DNA of 64,000 nt from the NCBI GenBank assembly GCA_035527845.1, contig DATKZT010000018.1:1-64000 (forward strand), in the 5' to 3' direction. Within the stretch, counting starts at the first letter, position 1. Every line of letters starts with the position of its first letter. Shown here one piece after another: positions 1-9,848 of the stretch. The position numbers were made by a program, and so were the translations under genes. A model generated the notes under the pieces. The model saw only the letters and a program-made list of their open reading frames with translations, searched no databases and was not told where the DNA came from. The stretch is from JAUWKC01 sp035527845. GTDB lineage: Bacteria > Planctomycetota > Phycisphaerae > Sedimentisphaerales > Anaerobacaceae.

Positions 1-915
1 CCCGAGTACGGTCCGGCGGCCGATTTCAGCGGAAACTGCATCGTTGATATTGCCGACGTGGGAATAATGGGCGAGCAGTGGCTCAGGCGTGACGTGAATT
101 TCGCTGATGACTTGGGCATTGAGGTCCAGCAGCCTCTTGACGCCAACCTTGTGGGTCACTGGAAGCTCGATGAGGGCACTGGAACATTTGCCGAGGATTC
201 GAGCGTCAATGACTATCACGGGACCCTGGAAAGTACGAGCCGGGGCGGGTATTCGTGGGTAGATGGGCGCATCGGCCCCAACGCCGTCGAGTTCAGCGGC
301 GGAAGAGTCTGCGTGGAGGATAACGGAAACACGCCCAAGCTCAGGCCTCTCCATCAGGTCAGCGTGGCAGCGTGGATATATATCCGCGAAGAAATGAGTT
401 CCGCTCGCACCGTGGTCAAGGGTAAAAACGACTGGGAATCTTACGAGATCGAGATCAATAACGACGACCAGTTTATCTTCCAGTTCCGTGACCCATGCGG
501 CACAAGATACGCCTTAGAGGATGGCGTTGTATGGGCTAATGAGTGGATCCATGTAGCCGGGACCTACGATGGGAATTCTATGGCCTCTTATGTGAACGGT
601 CAGCTTGAAGAGGACCAGGATGTCAATAATCCAACGGGCCTTATTTCTCAGGACCTCTCTGGCTTTGCGATAGGCAATAAGCCCAAAGGAGACGCGAATG
701 ACGCTCCGTTCGAAGGCGCCATGGATGATGTTCGCGTTTACGATTACGGTCTGTCGGCCGCAGAGGTTGCCTGGCTTGCTACCGAAGGAACGGGAGTGTC
801 TCACATGAGTTCTCCGGTGAATCTCGTGAGCGGTGACGACCCCGAGGTGATCAACCTCAGGGACTTCGCCAAACTCATGGAAAGCTGGCTTGACAAGAAG
901 CTCTGGCCAGAGTAG
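1..915 (+). CDS. Secreted LamG-domain protein with dockerin-like motifs (5' end outside window)
   Basis: The reading frame is open from base 1, so the gene begins upstream and only about 304 C-terminal residues are visible. The first residues contain a dockerin-like segment (DFSGNCIVDIADVG) of Asp/Asn-rich loop plus helix, common in planctomycete secreted proteins. From about residue 45 to 245 there is a LamG/concanavalin-type jelly roll: LVGHWKLDEGTG opens it, and VSVAAWIYI, WIHVAGTYDG and GAMDDVRVYDYGLS are its conserved strands. A short second segment (NLRDFAKLMESWL) near the end is also dockerin-like. The likely role is carbohydrate or surface binding outside the cytoplasm; the catalytic part, if any, is not in view. 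A hairpin follows the stop codon. Confidence 0.8.
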   Translation, partial: PEYGPAADFSGNCIVDIADVGIMGEQWLRRDVNFADDLGIEVQQPLDANLVGHWKLDEGTGTFAEDSSVNDYHGTLESTSRGGYSWVDGRIGPNAVEFSGGRVCVEDNGNTPKLRPLHQVSVAAWIYIREEMSSARTVVKGKNDWESYEIEINNDDQFIFQFRDPCGTRYALEDGVVWANEWIHVAGTYDGNSMASYVNGQLEEDQDVNNPTGLISQDLSGFAIGNKPKGDANDAPFEGAMDDVRVYDYGLSAAEVAWLATEGTGVSHMSSPVNLVSGDDPEVINLRDFAKLMESWLDKKLWPE

Positions 916-953
916 TCGTTGCTGCTTCGACTTGTCTGGTCTGCAACAAACGC

Positions 954-985
954 GGGGCCTGTATTTCGGTACAGGCCCCATTGTT
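954..985 (+). terminator. Hairpin terminator between convergent genes
   Basis: A perfect 10-bp stem (GGGGCCTGTA / TACAGGCCCC) with a six-base loop lies 38 bases after the stop codon at 915 and is followed by ATTGTTTTG. The other strand also has a T-rich stretch after the stem, so it may serve the convergent gene ending at 1053 as well. Confidence 0.7.
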
Positions 986-1052
986 TTGTGTGCACGGAAA
1001 GGCGCCATAACGGCATAAACAGAAAGATAGTGACAAAGGCCAAACGGCGGCG

Positions 1053-4000
1053 TCAGCGATGCGGTGTGCTCCGCCTTGTGCCCAGAATTCCGAGCGTTTC
1101 CCTGATAACCGGCAATGCGGTGGTTGTCACCTTGGGGTCGTCATAGTTTCCGCTGACCTCCAGCCGCACAAGGGCCTGGCCGACGCCTTCCGTGAGAGAC
1201 TGCAAAAACGAGGGCTCGGCGGCCGCCAGGCGCGCCCCACGGGCAAAAAGAACCAAATCCAGATTCCGGCTGCTCAGGTCCATTCGTCCCGAGCCGCTAA
1301 ACGCCAGCGACTCTCCGGATAAGTCCATGTGCTCAAATAGCACCCCGTTTTGCTTGATGTACGAATCGACAAACATACGGTCAAAAGCGAAGTCCGTGGG
1401 CTCGGTCAGCTTCAGCACGCACAGCACTTTTCCCAGCGGGGACATCTTACCTACCCGCATATCGCTTATCGTCATACGGAATCTTCCGATGCGAGAATAG
1501 ACGTCGCCAATCCGCCCGCTTACACTCAATGCTCCGCACATTTTCCCGCTCGTATGGTCTTGTTTGGCAGTCTCTTTCAACCTCGAATCCGTATCTGCCG
1601 GTGTCAAGGCCGAAATCGGTCCTTCTGCCTCCTGCTTGCCTGACATCGAGAGCATGGCTCGTTCGAGGAGAAACTCCCTGAGGTCAATGTCGTCAAAATA
1701 TATTTGCAGCAGATACTCCGAAGGTCCTGCCGCTGCCTGCTTGAGCTCCAGTTTACCGGCCACCTTGCCCCCGTAACACTCCGCAATCAGGTTTCTGCTT
1801 AGCCAGCACTGCTGCCGGCGGTCATAGTCAATATCTGCGCTGAGCCCGCCAAAGCAGTTGCCGTTGATCCTCAAGCCGTCCGCCTGGAAAATCGCCTGAC
1901 CGCGGTGAAAACCTTCTCCCCTCTTGTACAACCCTCTCAACTTCAAGACGGCGTCTAAATCGGTCACGCCGGTTGAATCGCTCAGATCACACTTCTTGAA
2001 TGTGGCGGTTGCAGCCAAATCAACGCATTTATTGCCGTCTTCAGCATCGAATATCCTCACGTTCTCCAAATCCAGATCAAGGCGAGTGTCACCGGCCTCG
2101 TCATCGACCTGAGCAAGCTCTCCGGTTATCTTCAAGGCCTGCCCCTCCGGCCGTATCCGGACATCACCGGCGGGGGTAATACTCCCACCGGAAATTCTCT
2201 CTGTCGTTATAGTCAACCTGCCGATGAGACTTCTCAGAGGATAAGGAAACGATTCGAGCTTGAAGCCGTTCCCCGGAAAATCCACGGTCAGTTGATAATC
2301 AGGCCGGCCCCCAGCAGCGCCCTGGTGCAAATCGGCGACGTAATTCACCCTTCCGCTGGGCTGTAATTCAGACACAACCTCTTTCAGCGACGACGGCAAC
2401 AAAGCAAACAAATCCTCGTTCAACTCCACTTGTTCACCATGCAGCGACAAGTCATACCGAACTTCTTGTTCATCGTCGCCCGGCCATATCCTGCCCGTTA
2501 CCGAAACCGTGCCCGGCCCACACCTTCCTTTCAAATTCTCCACCCGGATAGAATCACGCGTGGCAAAAATCCTGCCCCATGCCTCAGAAACTGCCAAAGG
2601 CAAATAGTCGGGTTTCAGGCAGGCTTTCTTTATGGATATGTCTGTTTCAACATTCGCCGTGTCCTGATTATGTTCGGGCGCTAATACCTTGACCTCAACA
2701 TCAGCCAGACCGGATATGTTAAGTCGCTCATAGAGGCGCCTTTGCCTGCCGGACAAGCACGCCGACAGCATCGAATCCAACGGTATGTCCTGAGCCCTGA
2801 TTTCGAAGTCATAGGGCGGCTGTTCGGCGCCGTGAGCCGCCACTGTGCCGTTTATGACTATTTTACGACCACAATATTGCGAAACCACATCCGAAAACTT
2901 CACGCCGGCTTTATCAAAAAGCATTCTCCCGGTAAGATTCTTCAACGGATAAGGAAAGCGCCGGTAAACGGCCTCCGCGTTAAGCAGCTCGACTGCCAAA
3001 GTCCCTTCCTTAGCCGCTCCGGCGTGTCTAACCATGCGGTAGTCTATAGACGCAAGGCCGGCAGGCGATACAACGGACCACCATTGCTTTCGTTTTTCGC
3101 TCAAAGCATTAAATAAATCACTATCCAAAGCCATATTCTCACTGGTGATCTGAATATCATACTGGCGATTCGGGCTTGAATCCTCACACCGCCCGCTGAA
3201 AGTCAGCTCGACGTCAGCATGTCTGCCGTGAAGGTTCCTCAACTCGGCGCTGTTCTGCGTGAACTCTATCTGGCCGGTTATGTGCTCCACCGTATAAGGG
3301 AAATCGCGGTCGCAGATGGAGACATCCCGACAGTGCACTATGCCCGACAACGTGCTCTCCGGCAGTCGCTCGACATTACCGCCGGCCCTAAGCTCAATAT
3401 CAAACCGCCCCTGAGGGTCATACCGGCTGAAGAACCTCTGCAAGGCGGGAAACGCTCCAAGCCTTCTCAGAATCGCCGGCTCAGGAGCAACCGACGCCTC
3501 ACCGACAGGTTTGCCTCTGTTCTCCAAATCCTTCGTCACAAGCTTGAGCGAATAATTATTGTCATGGTCATATTCCAGCTCCGCAGCGATCACATAAATC
3601 GTCCACACCTTCTCAAACGCTTCAATGTCAGCCGACGAGAATCCTCCTGAAATGGTAATCCTCCCCGGTTTCCAAGTGCCGGTAAGCTGGCTCCTGCTCA
3701 GACCCCAGGGCGCCTCGCCGGTTACTATCGCAAACTCGTAGCCGTCCTGCTTTTCTTCAGCAGGCTCCAGCTCCGCCTCAACGGGAATTGCCGCAATGGT
3801 CCGACACTGTCCGTTTGTAACCTTGCTGTATTTGACTGTTCCGCCCTCGAGGTGAATTACGGGCGGCTCGGCGGAACCGCCGTTGGGCGCCTTGATTTTG
3901 AAATCAGCAATGTTCCATCGGTCCGTGTCCAGGTCGTATCGGGCCTCCAGAACGAAGTCGCTGACAGTGACTTCTTCCAGCCTTGGACGGAGCAGAAACA

Positions 4001-4367
4001 AGCTGCCAATGTCAAAACGTCCGCATACCGTTGCGGCTTTGAGTATCGCGTAGTCATCGCGCTGCTCTTGACGAGGTTTGACAGCGAGCTGTTGGATAAG
4101 AACCGAACCATCAAGGCCGACATGAACCGACTTGCTTTCCACTTTCGAACTGGTCAGCTTTGAAATCTGGCTGATGGCGAAGTAACGCAGAGCATAGCGA
4201 GCGAGAATGACCACCAGACACAGGCAAAGAAGCCCTATCACGCACCTGCGAAGCAATTGAGGAACCCTCTTGCCCGCGGCGCTCTTGTTGACTTTAGCTC
4301 GACTTGAGTCGTTGGAAATATCCATCACATCATCACAAACAGGCTTCTGCTTGGCGCACCGCCGCAT
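1053..4367 (-). CDS. AsmA-like / YhdP-type envelope protein
   Basis: A 1104-residue protein with one N-terminal membrane segment (about residues 43-66, VIGLLCLCLVVILARYALRYF) followed by a long beta-rich periplasmic body and no other membrane span. The body has repeating patterns of the type LKNLTGRMLFDKAGVKF and LRSLIGRLTITTERISGG, and a C-terminal region (about 940-1085: GALSVSGRIGDVYSRIG, GSGRMDLSSRNLDL) typical of AsmA-like C-terminal domains. Family members are bridge-like proteins linked to outer-membrane lipid transport or assembly; that role here is inferred. It lies 88 bases downstream of purD on the same strand, so co-transcription is likely. Met1 is used, but Met15 (MDISND) is a reasonable alternative because neither start has a strong ribosome-binding site. 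Confidence 0.75.
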   Translation of the reverse strand: MRRCAKQKPVCDDVMDISNDSSRAKVNKSAAGKRVPQLLRRCVIGLLCLCLVVILARYALRYFAISQISKLTSSKVESKSVHVGLDGSVLIQQLAVKPRQEQRDDYAILKAATVCGRFDIGSLFLLRPRLEEVTVSDFVLEARYDLDTDRWNIADFKIKAPNGGSAEPPVIHLEGGTVKYSKVTNGQCRTIAAIPVEAELEPAEEKQDGYEFAIVTGEAPWGLSRSQLTGTWKPGRITISGGFSSADIEAFEKVWTIYVIAAELEYDHDNNYSLKLVTKDLENRGKPVGEASVAPEPAILRRLGAFPALQRFFSRYDPQGRFDIELRAGGNVERLPESTLSGIVHCRDVSICDRDFPYTVEHITGQIEFTQNSAELRNLHGRHADVELTFSGRCEDSSPNRQYDIQITSENMALDSDLFNALSEKRKQWWSVVSPAGLASIDYRMVRHAGAAKEGTLAVELLNAEAVYRRFPYPLKNLTGRMLFDKAGVKFSDVVSQYCGRKIVINGTVAAHGAEQPPYDFEIRAQDIPLDSMLSACLSGRQRRLYERLNISGLADVEVKVLAPEHNQDTANVETDISIKKACLKPDYLPLAVSEAWGRIFATRDSIRVENLKGRCGPGTVSVTGRIWPGDDEQEVRYDLSLHGEQVELNEDLFALLPSSLKEVVSELQPSGRVNYVADLHQGAAGGRPDYQLTVDFPGNGFKLESFPYPLRSLIGRLTITTERISGGSITPAGDVRIRPEGQALKITGELAQVDDEAGDTRLDLDLENVRIFDAEDGNKCVDLAATATFKKCDLSDSTGVTDLDAVLKLRGLYKRGEGFHRGQAIFQADGLRINGNCFGGLSADIDYDRRQQCWLSRNLIAECYGGKVAGKLELKQAAAGPSEYLLQIYFDDIDLREFLLERAMLSMSGKQEAEGPISALTPADTDSRLKETAKQDHTSGKMCGALSVSGRIGDVYSRIGRFRMTISDMRVGKMSPLGKVLCVLKLTEPTDFAFDRMFVDSYIKQNGVLFEHMDLSGESLAFSGSGRMDLSSRNLDLVLFARGARLAAAEPSFLQSLTEGVGQALVRLEVSGNYDDPKVTTTALPVIRETLGILGTRRSTPHR

Positions 4368-4455
4368 CGCGCCCGGCTATGATGTCCACGCATAAATCTC
4401 TAATAGACTTTATCGGCATCTTCCCAGCCCACGCCTCGCTCTCTTGTACGGTTTT

Positions 4456-5748
4456 TTACTTCGCCCTTCGGACTTTATGCCCGTTTATGGCCTTATCAGC
4501 GATATCACGCCGCCAATACGCACCGTCGAATTTTATCTTATCGACGGCGGCATACGCTCTGGCCTGGGCATCGGCTATTTGTTCTCCTATCGCGGTTACG
4601 CCCAGAACCCTGCCCCCGCTGGTTAAGATTGCATCATCTTTCACAGCCGTTCCTGCATGAAATACAACCACATCCTCCAATTGTTCGGCTTGCTCCAGTC
4701 CCGTTATCTTTTTGCCTTTTTCGTAGTCGCCAGGGTAGCCGCCCGAGGCCATCACAACGCAAACCGCGGGCCGCCGGTCCCACTCAAGCGTTACCTCGTC
4801 GAGGGTCCCATCACAAACAGCCAGACAAACCTCCAACAAATCACTTTTCAGCCGCATCATAATCGGCTGCGTCTCCGGGTCCCCAAACCGCACGTTGAAC
4901 TCCAGCACTCTCGGTCCGCCCCCTGTAATCATGAGCCCCGCATAGAGTACACCCTTGTAGGGCGTGCCATTACGATTTATACCGTCTACAACCGGAACCA
5001 GGATCTCACGGGTGATTCGGCTCATCATCTCCTCCGTGACCACCGGCGCCGGACTGTATGCACCCATGCCGCCGGTGTTTGGCCCTGTGTCACCATCACC
5101 GATCGGCTTATGGTCCTGCGACGACTCCATAACGTAGATATTCCTGCCGTCCACGAAAGCCAATATCGACGCCTCCTCCCCCAATAGTTTGTCCTCCACG
5201 ATAATCCTCTCACCCGCCGGGCCGAATATCTTATCACACATTATTCTCTCGGCCGCCAGGATACCATCAGAGGGGTCATCGCAGACGAATACGCCTTTGC
5301 CCGCCGCAAGGCCGGCCGCCTTTATCACCACCGCTTCGTCGCGGCTGGCGATGTACGCCTTGGCGTCACCGAACCTCTCGAATACCCTGCCCTCAGCCGT
5401 CGAAACCGCACATGAACGCATCAGTTGCTTGGCGAATGCCTTGTCCGCCTCGAGCTTGGCCGCGCCGGCGCTCGGCCCGAACGCCTTTATCCCCGCTGCC
5501 TCACAGGCATCCACCACGCCCGCGGCCAGCGGGTCTTCCGGGCCGACTATGACAAGGCCTATATCGTTGTGACCTGCAAAGTCCACGATTTTATCGACCT
5601 CGGACGCGCCGATAGGAACGTTAATGCCGCACTGCGCCGTACCGGCGTTGCCCGGAGCAATATAGAGTTTTCCCAGGTCTTTCGATTGGGCCAGTTTCCA
5701 CGCAATTGCGTGCTCTCGCCCGCCGCTGCCGATTAACATTACATTCAT
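4456..5748 (-). CDS. purD: Phosphoribosylamine-glycine ligase (GARS)
   Basis: A 430-residue cytoplasmic enzyme of de novo purine synthesis that joins glycine to 5-phosphoribosylamine using ATP to make GAR. The N-terminus MNVMLIGSGGREHAIAWKL is the signature of the family, followed by GPEDPLAAGVVD and GPSAGAAKLEADKAFAKQ. The ATP-grasp region includes VVIKAAGLAAGKGVFV, and the GARS motif RFGDPETQP is present around residue 290. Length and domain order are those of full-length bacterial PurD, with no fusion to PurM or PurN. A GAGG ribosome-binding site precedes the ATG at 5748. No purine riboswitch was recognised upstream. Confidence 0.97.
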   Translation of the reverse strand: MNVMLIGSGGREHAIAWKLAQSKDLGKLYIAPGNAGTAQCGINVPIGASEVDKIVDFAGHNDIGLVIVGPEDPLAAGVVDACEAAGIKAFGPSAGAAKLEADKAFAKQLMRSCAVSTAEGRVFERFGDAKAYIASRDEAVVIKAAGLAAGKGVFVCDDPSDGILAAERIMCDKIFGPAGERIIVEDKLLGEEASILAFVDGRNIYVMESSQDHKPIGDGDTGPNTGGMGAYSPAPVVTEEMMSRITREILVPVVDGINRNGTPYKGVLYAGLMITGGGPRVLEFNVRFGDPETQPIMMRLKSDLLEVCLAVCDGTLDEVTLEWDRRPAVCVVMASGGYPGDYEKGKKITGLEQAEQLEDVVVFHAGTAVKDDAILTSGGRVLGVTAIGEQIADAQARAYAAVDKIKFDGAYWRRDIADKAINGHKVRRAK

Positions 5749-6013
5749 TTTCCAACCTCGCCTTTCTTGCTGCCCTTCGGCCGCCTGTACGCAGGATGCG
5801 CAACCGGGCTTCTTTGCTGCACAAATGCGTACCGCAGAATAAGAACCGTTAATCTACCACAACAGCCTTTTTCCCTCAAGTCCTATTTCGAGCGAGTCCG
5901 CCGACACAAAGGTTCTTGCTCAAAGGCCGTGATTTGGCTATCGTTATTTGAGAAAACGCGCATTTACCCGGGGCAGAACCCGCCCTTGCAGAAGCACTAA
6001 AGAGGAGCTTGCA

Positions 6014-6982
6014 GTGGCGACTGATATTGCACTGGCCTACCACAATCTGGCAACAATGCTTGACGCGGGCGTTCCGATGCAGCGTTCGCTGAACGTAGTG
6101 GCGGCAGGCTTGAAACCCGATGGGCAGAGGGCATTTCTGGAATTGGCCCAGGCCGTAGCCAACGGCAATTCTCTGGGCGAGACAATGGCCTGCCGCCCCG
6201 CCGTGTTCGACCCCCTCGACGTGATGGTGATACGTGCCGCAGAAACGTCGGGCTCTCTGCCCGAATTGCTCGGCCTGCTGGCAAAATGGTATGAGTTCCG
6301 TCGGCGCATCAAAAGAAGAATATTCTCAGGACTGACACTGCCGGTTCTCCTGATTCATCTGGTCGCCATTTTCGCTCCGCTTCCGAGTTATTTTCTCGGC
6401 GGCCGACATGCGACGGCTTACATTGGCGCCGCGGTGGGGATACTGTCGCTATTCTATGTACCCGCCGGCATAGCATTTGTAATTACGCGCATGACCCCCA
6501 AGCAGGGAATGCTTCGGCGCACGCTCGACAGAGTGGCGATGCGGATTCCCATTCTGGGGCCGGCCGTCTACAAACTGTCACTGAGCCGATACTGTTGGGT
6601 ATTCCACATGCTCACCAGGGCCGGGCTGCCCCTCACCGATTGTGCGGAAAAGGCCGCGGACGCCGCCGGAAGCACGGTCGTGACCGACCTGGTCAGACCG
6701 GGCGCCGCCAGCGCGAAGAACGGCAATCCCGTATCCGCGGGATTCTCTGTGGATCTGCCCGTCGAGTTCATTGACATCTGGCGTATCGGCGAGGAAACCG
6801 GCGAATTAGACAATGTCACAAGACGCCTCGCCGAGGACGCCGGTGAAAAGGCCGAATTGCTGTTCCATGAGCTCGCCTCCTGGCTGCCCCGCTTTGTCTA
6901 TGGTCTTGTCGCTGTCCTGATGATCTACTACATCTTCAGAAACCTGGCCCTCATATATGGGGTCGCCTTCCAAAGGCTCTAA
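6014..6982 (+). CDS. Type II secretion / type IV pilus F-family inner-membrane protein
   Basis: A 322-residue GspF/PilC-like protein with the usual two T2SSF repeats. The first is at about residues 6-130 (YHNLATMLDAGVPMQRSLN, AAETSGSLPELLGLLA) and the second at about 195-320 (RYCWVFHMLTRAGLPLTDC, WRIGEETGELDNVTRRLAE). Three membrane segments are visible, at about 109-131, 137-160 and at the C-terminus. F proteins form the inner-membrane platform of type II secretion and type IV pili. The GTG at 6014 is chosen because AGAGGAG sits seven bases upstream; the frame is open further to an ATG at 5948. The gene stands alone here, without E, G or D components, so its machine must be encoded elsewhere or it is an orphan copy. 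Confidence 0.85.
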   Translation: MATDIALAYHNLATMLDAGVPMQRSLNVVAAGLKPDGQRAFLELAQAVANGNSLGETMACRPAVFDPLDVMVIRAAETSGSLPELLGLLAKWYEFRRRIKRRIFSGLTLPVLLIHLVAIFAPLPSYFLGGRHATAYIGAAVGILSLFYVPAGIAFVITRMTPKQGMLRRTLDRVAMRIPILGPAVYKLSLSRYCWVFHMLTRAGLPLTDCAEKAADAAGSTVVTDLVRPGAASAKNGNPVSAGFSVDLPVEFIDIWRIGEETGELDNVTRRLAEDAGEKAELLFHELASWLPRFVYGLVAVLMIYYIFRNLALIYGVAFQRL

Positions 6983-7038
6983 TTCGGGCCTTTCAGTAAC
7001 AATCGGGCGTCACGAGTCTTTTCCACAAAAGAAAGTCC

Positions 7039-7067
7039 TTGCACGCTCCAGGAAACATTGATAGAAT
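7039..7067 (+). promoter_or_regulatory. Candidate sigma-70 promoter for the SBBP gene
   Basis: TTGCAC and TAGAAT are separated by 17 bases, about 35 bases before the ribosome-binding site of the gene at 7108. The -35 is a weak match, the -10 a good one. Confidence 0.45.
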
Positions 7068-7107
7068 GATTCTTTAATTAGGACCGAACGCCAGGAGGCG
7101 GAGCAAA

Positions 7108-8685
7108 ATGAAGAACCTGATTGTAAGCTGTGCGTTTCTGCTCTTGACCTTTCCTTGTCAGGCACAGGTGACGTGCGACCCTAATATCCCCGCCGACGTA
7201 AACAACGATTGCCTGGTTGATTTTCACGATTTTGCCTTGATCGCCTCCAACTGGCATCAGGACGGTCCAACTGAGCCCAATCAGTCCTGGGTGGCCAGAT
7301 ACAACGGACCGATGAACAATTCCGATAAGGCGGCCGCCGTCGCCGCCGATGACCACAGCAACGTCTACGTCACCGGCGAGAGCGTCGGCGCCGGGGGCGA
7401 ATGCGATTATGTTACAATCAAATACGATTCCGACGGCAACGAAGTTTGGCTGGCCCGATACGATGGGGACGCCAACAGCTCGGACGGGGCGACCGCCATC
7501 GCTTTGGATAGCACCGGCAATGTCTATGTGACCGGCTACAGCAAGGGCCTGGGCACTGACGCCGACTACACTACCATCAAGTACGACGCCGACGGCAACG
7601 AAGTCTGGGTCGCCAGGTACGACGGAGAGCCCAACAAGTACGATAAGGCCGCGGCAATCGCGGTGGATGACTCATGCAACGTCTATGTCGCCGGATGCAG
7701 CGACGGGCCTGGCACAGGCGCCGATTACGTTACCATCAGGTATGACGCCGACGGCAACCAAGTCTGGGCGGCCAGGTACAACGGCCCCGGCAATGGCAGC
7801 GACAAGGCCTGGGCCCTGGTTATTGACGATGCCTGCAACGTTTACGTCACAGGAAGCAGCAAAGGCGCCGGGACCTTTGAGGATTATGCCACCGTCAAAT
7901 ACAACGCCGACGGCAACGAAGTCTGGGTGCGCCGATATAACGGCCCCGGCAACAGCAGGGACGCCGGCAAGGCACTGGCCATTGACGATGCCTGCAACGT
8001 CTACGTCACCGGCTATGCCTATGTTTCCGATATCAACTGGTGTGATTACGCCACCATAAAGTACACCTCTGACGGCAACGAGCTTTGGGTAAGATTATAT
8101 GACGGGTCCGCCTGCAACTCCGACGAGGCGTCCGACATAGCGGTGGACCGATTCGGCGGCGTCTATGTCACCGGCCTGAGCTGGGGAGCCAGCTCCGTTT
8201 TCGACTGCGACTACGCTACGATCAAATACGATTCCGAAGGCAGCGAAGTCTGGGTGGCCAGATATGACGGACCGGCCCATGACTGGGACGAGCCGGTCGC
8301 GCTGGCCGTGAGCAACCCCAACTGTGTTTACGTCACCGGCTGCAGCGAGGGCCCCGGCACCTCCGGCGATTATGCCACCGTCAAATACGACGCCGACGGC
8401 AATGAAGTCTGGGTGGGCAGATACAATGGCCCCGGCAATGGGGTGGATGACGTATACGACATGGCCTTGGACCGTTTCGGCAATATCTACATCACCGGCT
8501 GCAGCGACAACCTGAGCCTGAATTCCGATTACGCCACTATCAAGTACTCGCGGCAGGGCGCCTGCCTGGCCCAGATAACCGGAGACATCAACAGGGACTG
8601 CGTGGTCGATCTCGGTGACCTGGCCATATTGGCCGTTCACTGGCTCGATTGCAACCTCGACCCGCCGGATGAATGCCCTGATTGA
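7108..8685 (+). CDS. Secreted SBBP-repeat beta-propeller with two dockerin-like motifs
   Basis: A 525-residue exported protein. Residues 1-20 are a signal peptide (MKNLIVSCAFLLLTFPCQAQ). A dockerin-like segment follows (PADVNNDCLVDFHDFALI). Then come eight SBBP-type repeats of about 53 residues, from about residue 60 to 485, each with the pattern VARYDGP..D.A.AIA.D..NVYVTG.S....DY.TIKYDADGNEVW. A second dockerin-like segment closes the protein (GDINRDCVVDLGDLAIL). Eight copies suggest an eight-bladed propeller. The natural role is unknown; such proteins are often surface or extracellular adhesins or binding modules. AGGAGG precedes the ATG. The next secreted protein starts 37 bases after the stop, so the two are probably co-transcribed. 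Confidence 0.85.
   Translation: MKNLIVSCAFLLLTFPCQAQVTCDPNIPADVNNDCLVDFHDFALIASNWHQDGPTEPNQSWVARYNGPMNNSDKAAAVAADDHSNVYVTGESVGAGGECDYVTIKYDSDGNEVWLARYDGDANSSDGATAIALDSTGNVYVTGYSKGLGTDADYTTIKYDADGNEVWVARYDGEPNKYDKAAAIAVDDSCNVYVAGCSDGPGTGADYVTIRYDADGNQVWAARYNGPGNGSDKAWALVIDDACNVYVTGSSKGAGTFEDYATVKYNADGNEVWVRRYNGPGNSRDAGKALAIDDACNVYVTGYAYVSDINWCDYATIKYTSDGNELWVRLYDGSACNSDEASDIAVDRFGGVYVTGLSWGASSVFDCDYATIKYDSEGSEVWVARYDGPAHDWDEPVALAVSNPNCVYVTGCSEGPGTSGDYATVKYDADGNEVWVGRYNGPGNGVDDVYDMALDRFGNIYITGCSDNLSLNSDYATIKYSRQGACLAQITGDINRDCVVDLGDLAILAVHWLDCNLDPPDECPD
7288..8560 (+). repeat. Eight tandem coding repeats of about 159 bp
   Basis: These are the DNA repeats that encode the propeller blades of the protein at 7108. 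Short stretches such as GACGCCGACGGCAACGAAGT recur nearly unchanged from copy to copy, which would allow blade number to vary by recombination. Confidence 0.8.
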
Positions 8686-8722
8686 AACGTTATTACGGCT
8701 CAGTTTTTCAAGGAGGAACATC

Positions 8723-9817
8723 ATGTGTAAAAAACTGATGTTTCTAATTTCTCTTGTAGCTTTACTGGGACTGGCTTCGTCCGTGCTGGCCGATGATTTG
8801 GAGATTCCCTGGGGTACGACTTACACCTGCACCGGGAACGAAGTCTGGGATGAGGTTAGCATCGAAGGCTATCTCATCATCGGCCCTGGCTGCACCTTCA
8901 CATGCAACAGTGAATCGACGCTGGACGGCGACGGAACCGATGGGCCAGGCGGCGCTGAGCACGCCACGATTATTGTCAACGGCGGCTCCTTCATCTGCAA
9001 TGACAGGTTCAATATCGGCGCGGACCACGATGGTTACGTTTACATCAATGACGGCGGCAGCTTCACCCAGACAGGAAGTGAGGACGGCATCAAGTTCCCG
9101 GATAACGCCGGCGGCGCCCATCGCTTCTTCATAAATGATGGGACCCTCACTGCCGACAGGATCGAGTACAAGGATGACCGTGACGCCGAGTTTATCGTCG
9201 GCTTTTTCGGGCTGATTCATGTCGATATAACCACCGAGGGCGACGACGACCCCGTGGATTGGTTAGCCAATGGGGACCTCTATTGCGACCCTGGCTGCAG
9301 CGGCTCGATAATGATCTTCGACCTCGGCGGCGACGTCAAGGAAGTCATCTGCTTCGAGATTACCTGCAAGGCCTGGATGCCCAACCCGAGTGATGGCGCC
9401 AAGAACGAGGCCGCTGTCACCTGCGACATGATCCTGTCCTGGAACGAGGGCAACTGCACCACCACCAGCCAGAGCAGGAATTTCATCTACTTCGGCGATT
9501 GCGACTGTGTGACCAATACGCCCAGCCCGCCGGCGCCCGGTTACAATAACCCGGCGTGCTACAAAGGCTATATTTATCACGGCAACACGACTAAGAACGT
9601 CGGCATGCTGCCTCTGTGGACCACCTACTGCTGGCGTATCGACCAGGGTTGTGCCGATGGCAGCACCTGCAGAGGCGACGTCTGGACCTTTACTACCGGA
9701 TGTGAGCTCATCGGCGGCGACGCCAACCTCGACTGCGTGGTGAACTTCCTGGATTATGCCGCTGTCGCGAGCACCTGGATGGACGAGCAGTTCTTCCCCG
9801 AAGGCTGCACGCCATGA
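8723..9817 (+). CDS. Secreted protein with Fn3-like region and dockerin-like C-terminus
   Basis: A 364-residue exported protein. The ATG at 8723 is preferred over in-frame upstream codons because AAGGAGG lies directly before it and it opens a clear signal peptide (MCKKLMFLISLVALLGLASSVLA). Residues about 25-210 form a beta-rich region with recurring Gly/Asp turns (NGGSFICNDRFNIGADHDG, NDGGSFTQTG), resembling planctomycete pectate-lyase-like or autotransporter-like helices. Residues about 215-325 match the Fn3-like module seen in planctomycetes (AWMPNPSDGAKNE, YFGDCDCV, TTYCWRIDQG, GDVWTFTTGC). The end is dockerin-like (GGDANLDCVVNFLDYAAVAS). No catalytic motif is visible. It follows the SBBP gene by 37 bases. 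Confidence 0.8.
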   Translation: MCKKLMFLISLVALLGLASSVLADDLEIPWGTTYTCTGNEVWDEVSIEGYLIIGPGCTFTCNSESTLDGDGTDGPGGAEHATIIVNGGSFICNDRFNIGADHDGYVYINDGGSFTQTGSEDGIKFPDNAGGAHRFFINDGTLTADRIEYKDDRDAEFIVGFFGLIHVDITTEGDDDPVDWLANGDLYCDPGCSGSIMIFDLGGDVKEVICFEITCKAWMPNPSDGAKNEAAVTCDMILSWNEGNCTTTSQSRNFIYFGDCDCVTNTPSPPAPGYNNPACYKGYIYHGNTTKNVGMLPLWTTYCWRIDQGCADGSTCRGDVWTFTTGCELIGGDANLDCVVNFLDYAAVASTWMDEQFFPEGCTP

Positions 9818-9831
9818 CTGGAGTATGCTCC

Positions 9832-9848
9832 GGGCGGCAGGGCCGCCC
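9832..9848 (+). other. Short GC-rich hairpin after the gene ending at 9817
   Basis: A 7-bp stem GGGCGGC / GCCGCCC with a three-base loop lies 14 bases after the stop. It lacks a T-run, so it may be an RNA 3'-end stabiliser rather than an intrinsic terminator. Confidence 0.4.

Noticed and set aside
5749..6013. A purine riboswitch in front of purD.
   Set aside because: No conserved riboswitch core was seen in the 265-base divergent region.
7288..8560. Regular repeats that could suggest a CRISPR array.
   Set aside because: The repeats are about 159 bp, in frame and encode propeller blades of a secreted protein; there are no unique spacers and no cas genes.
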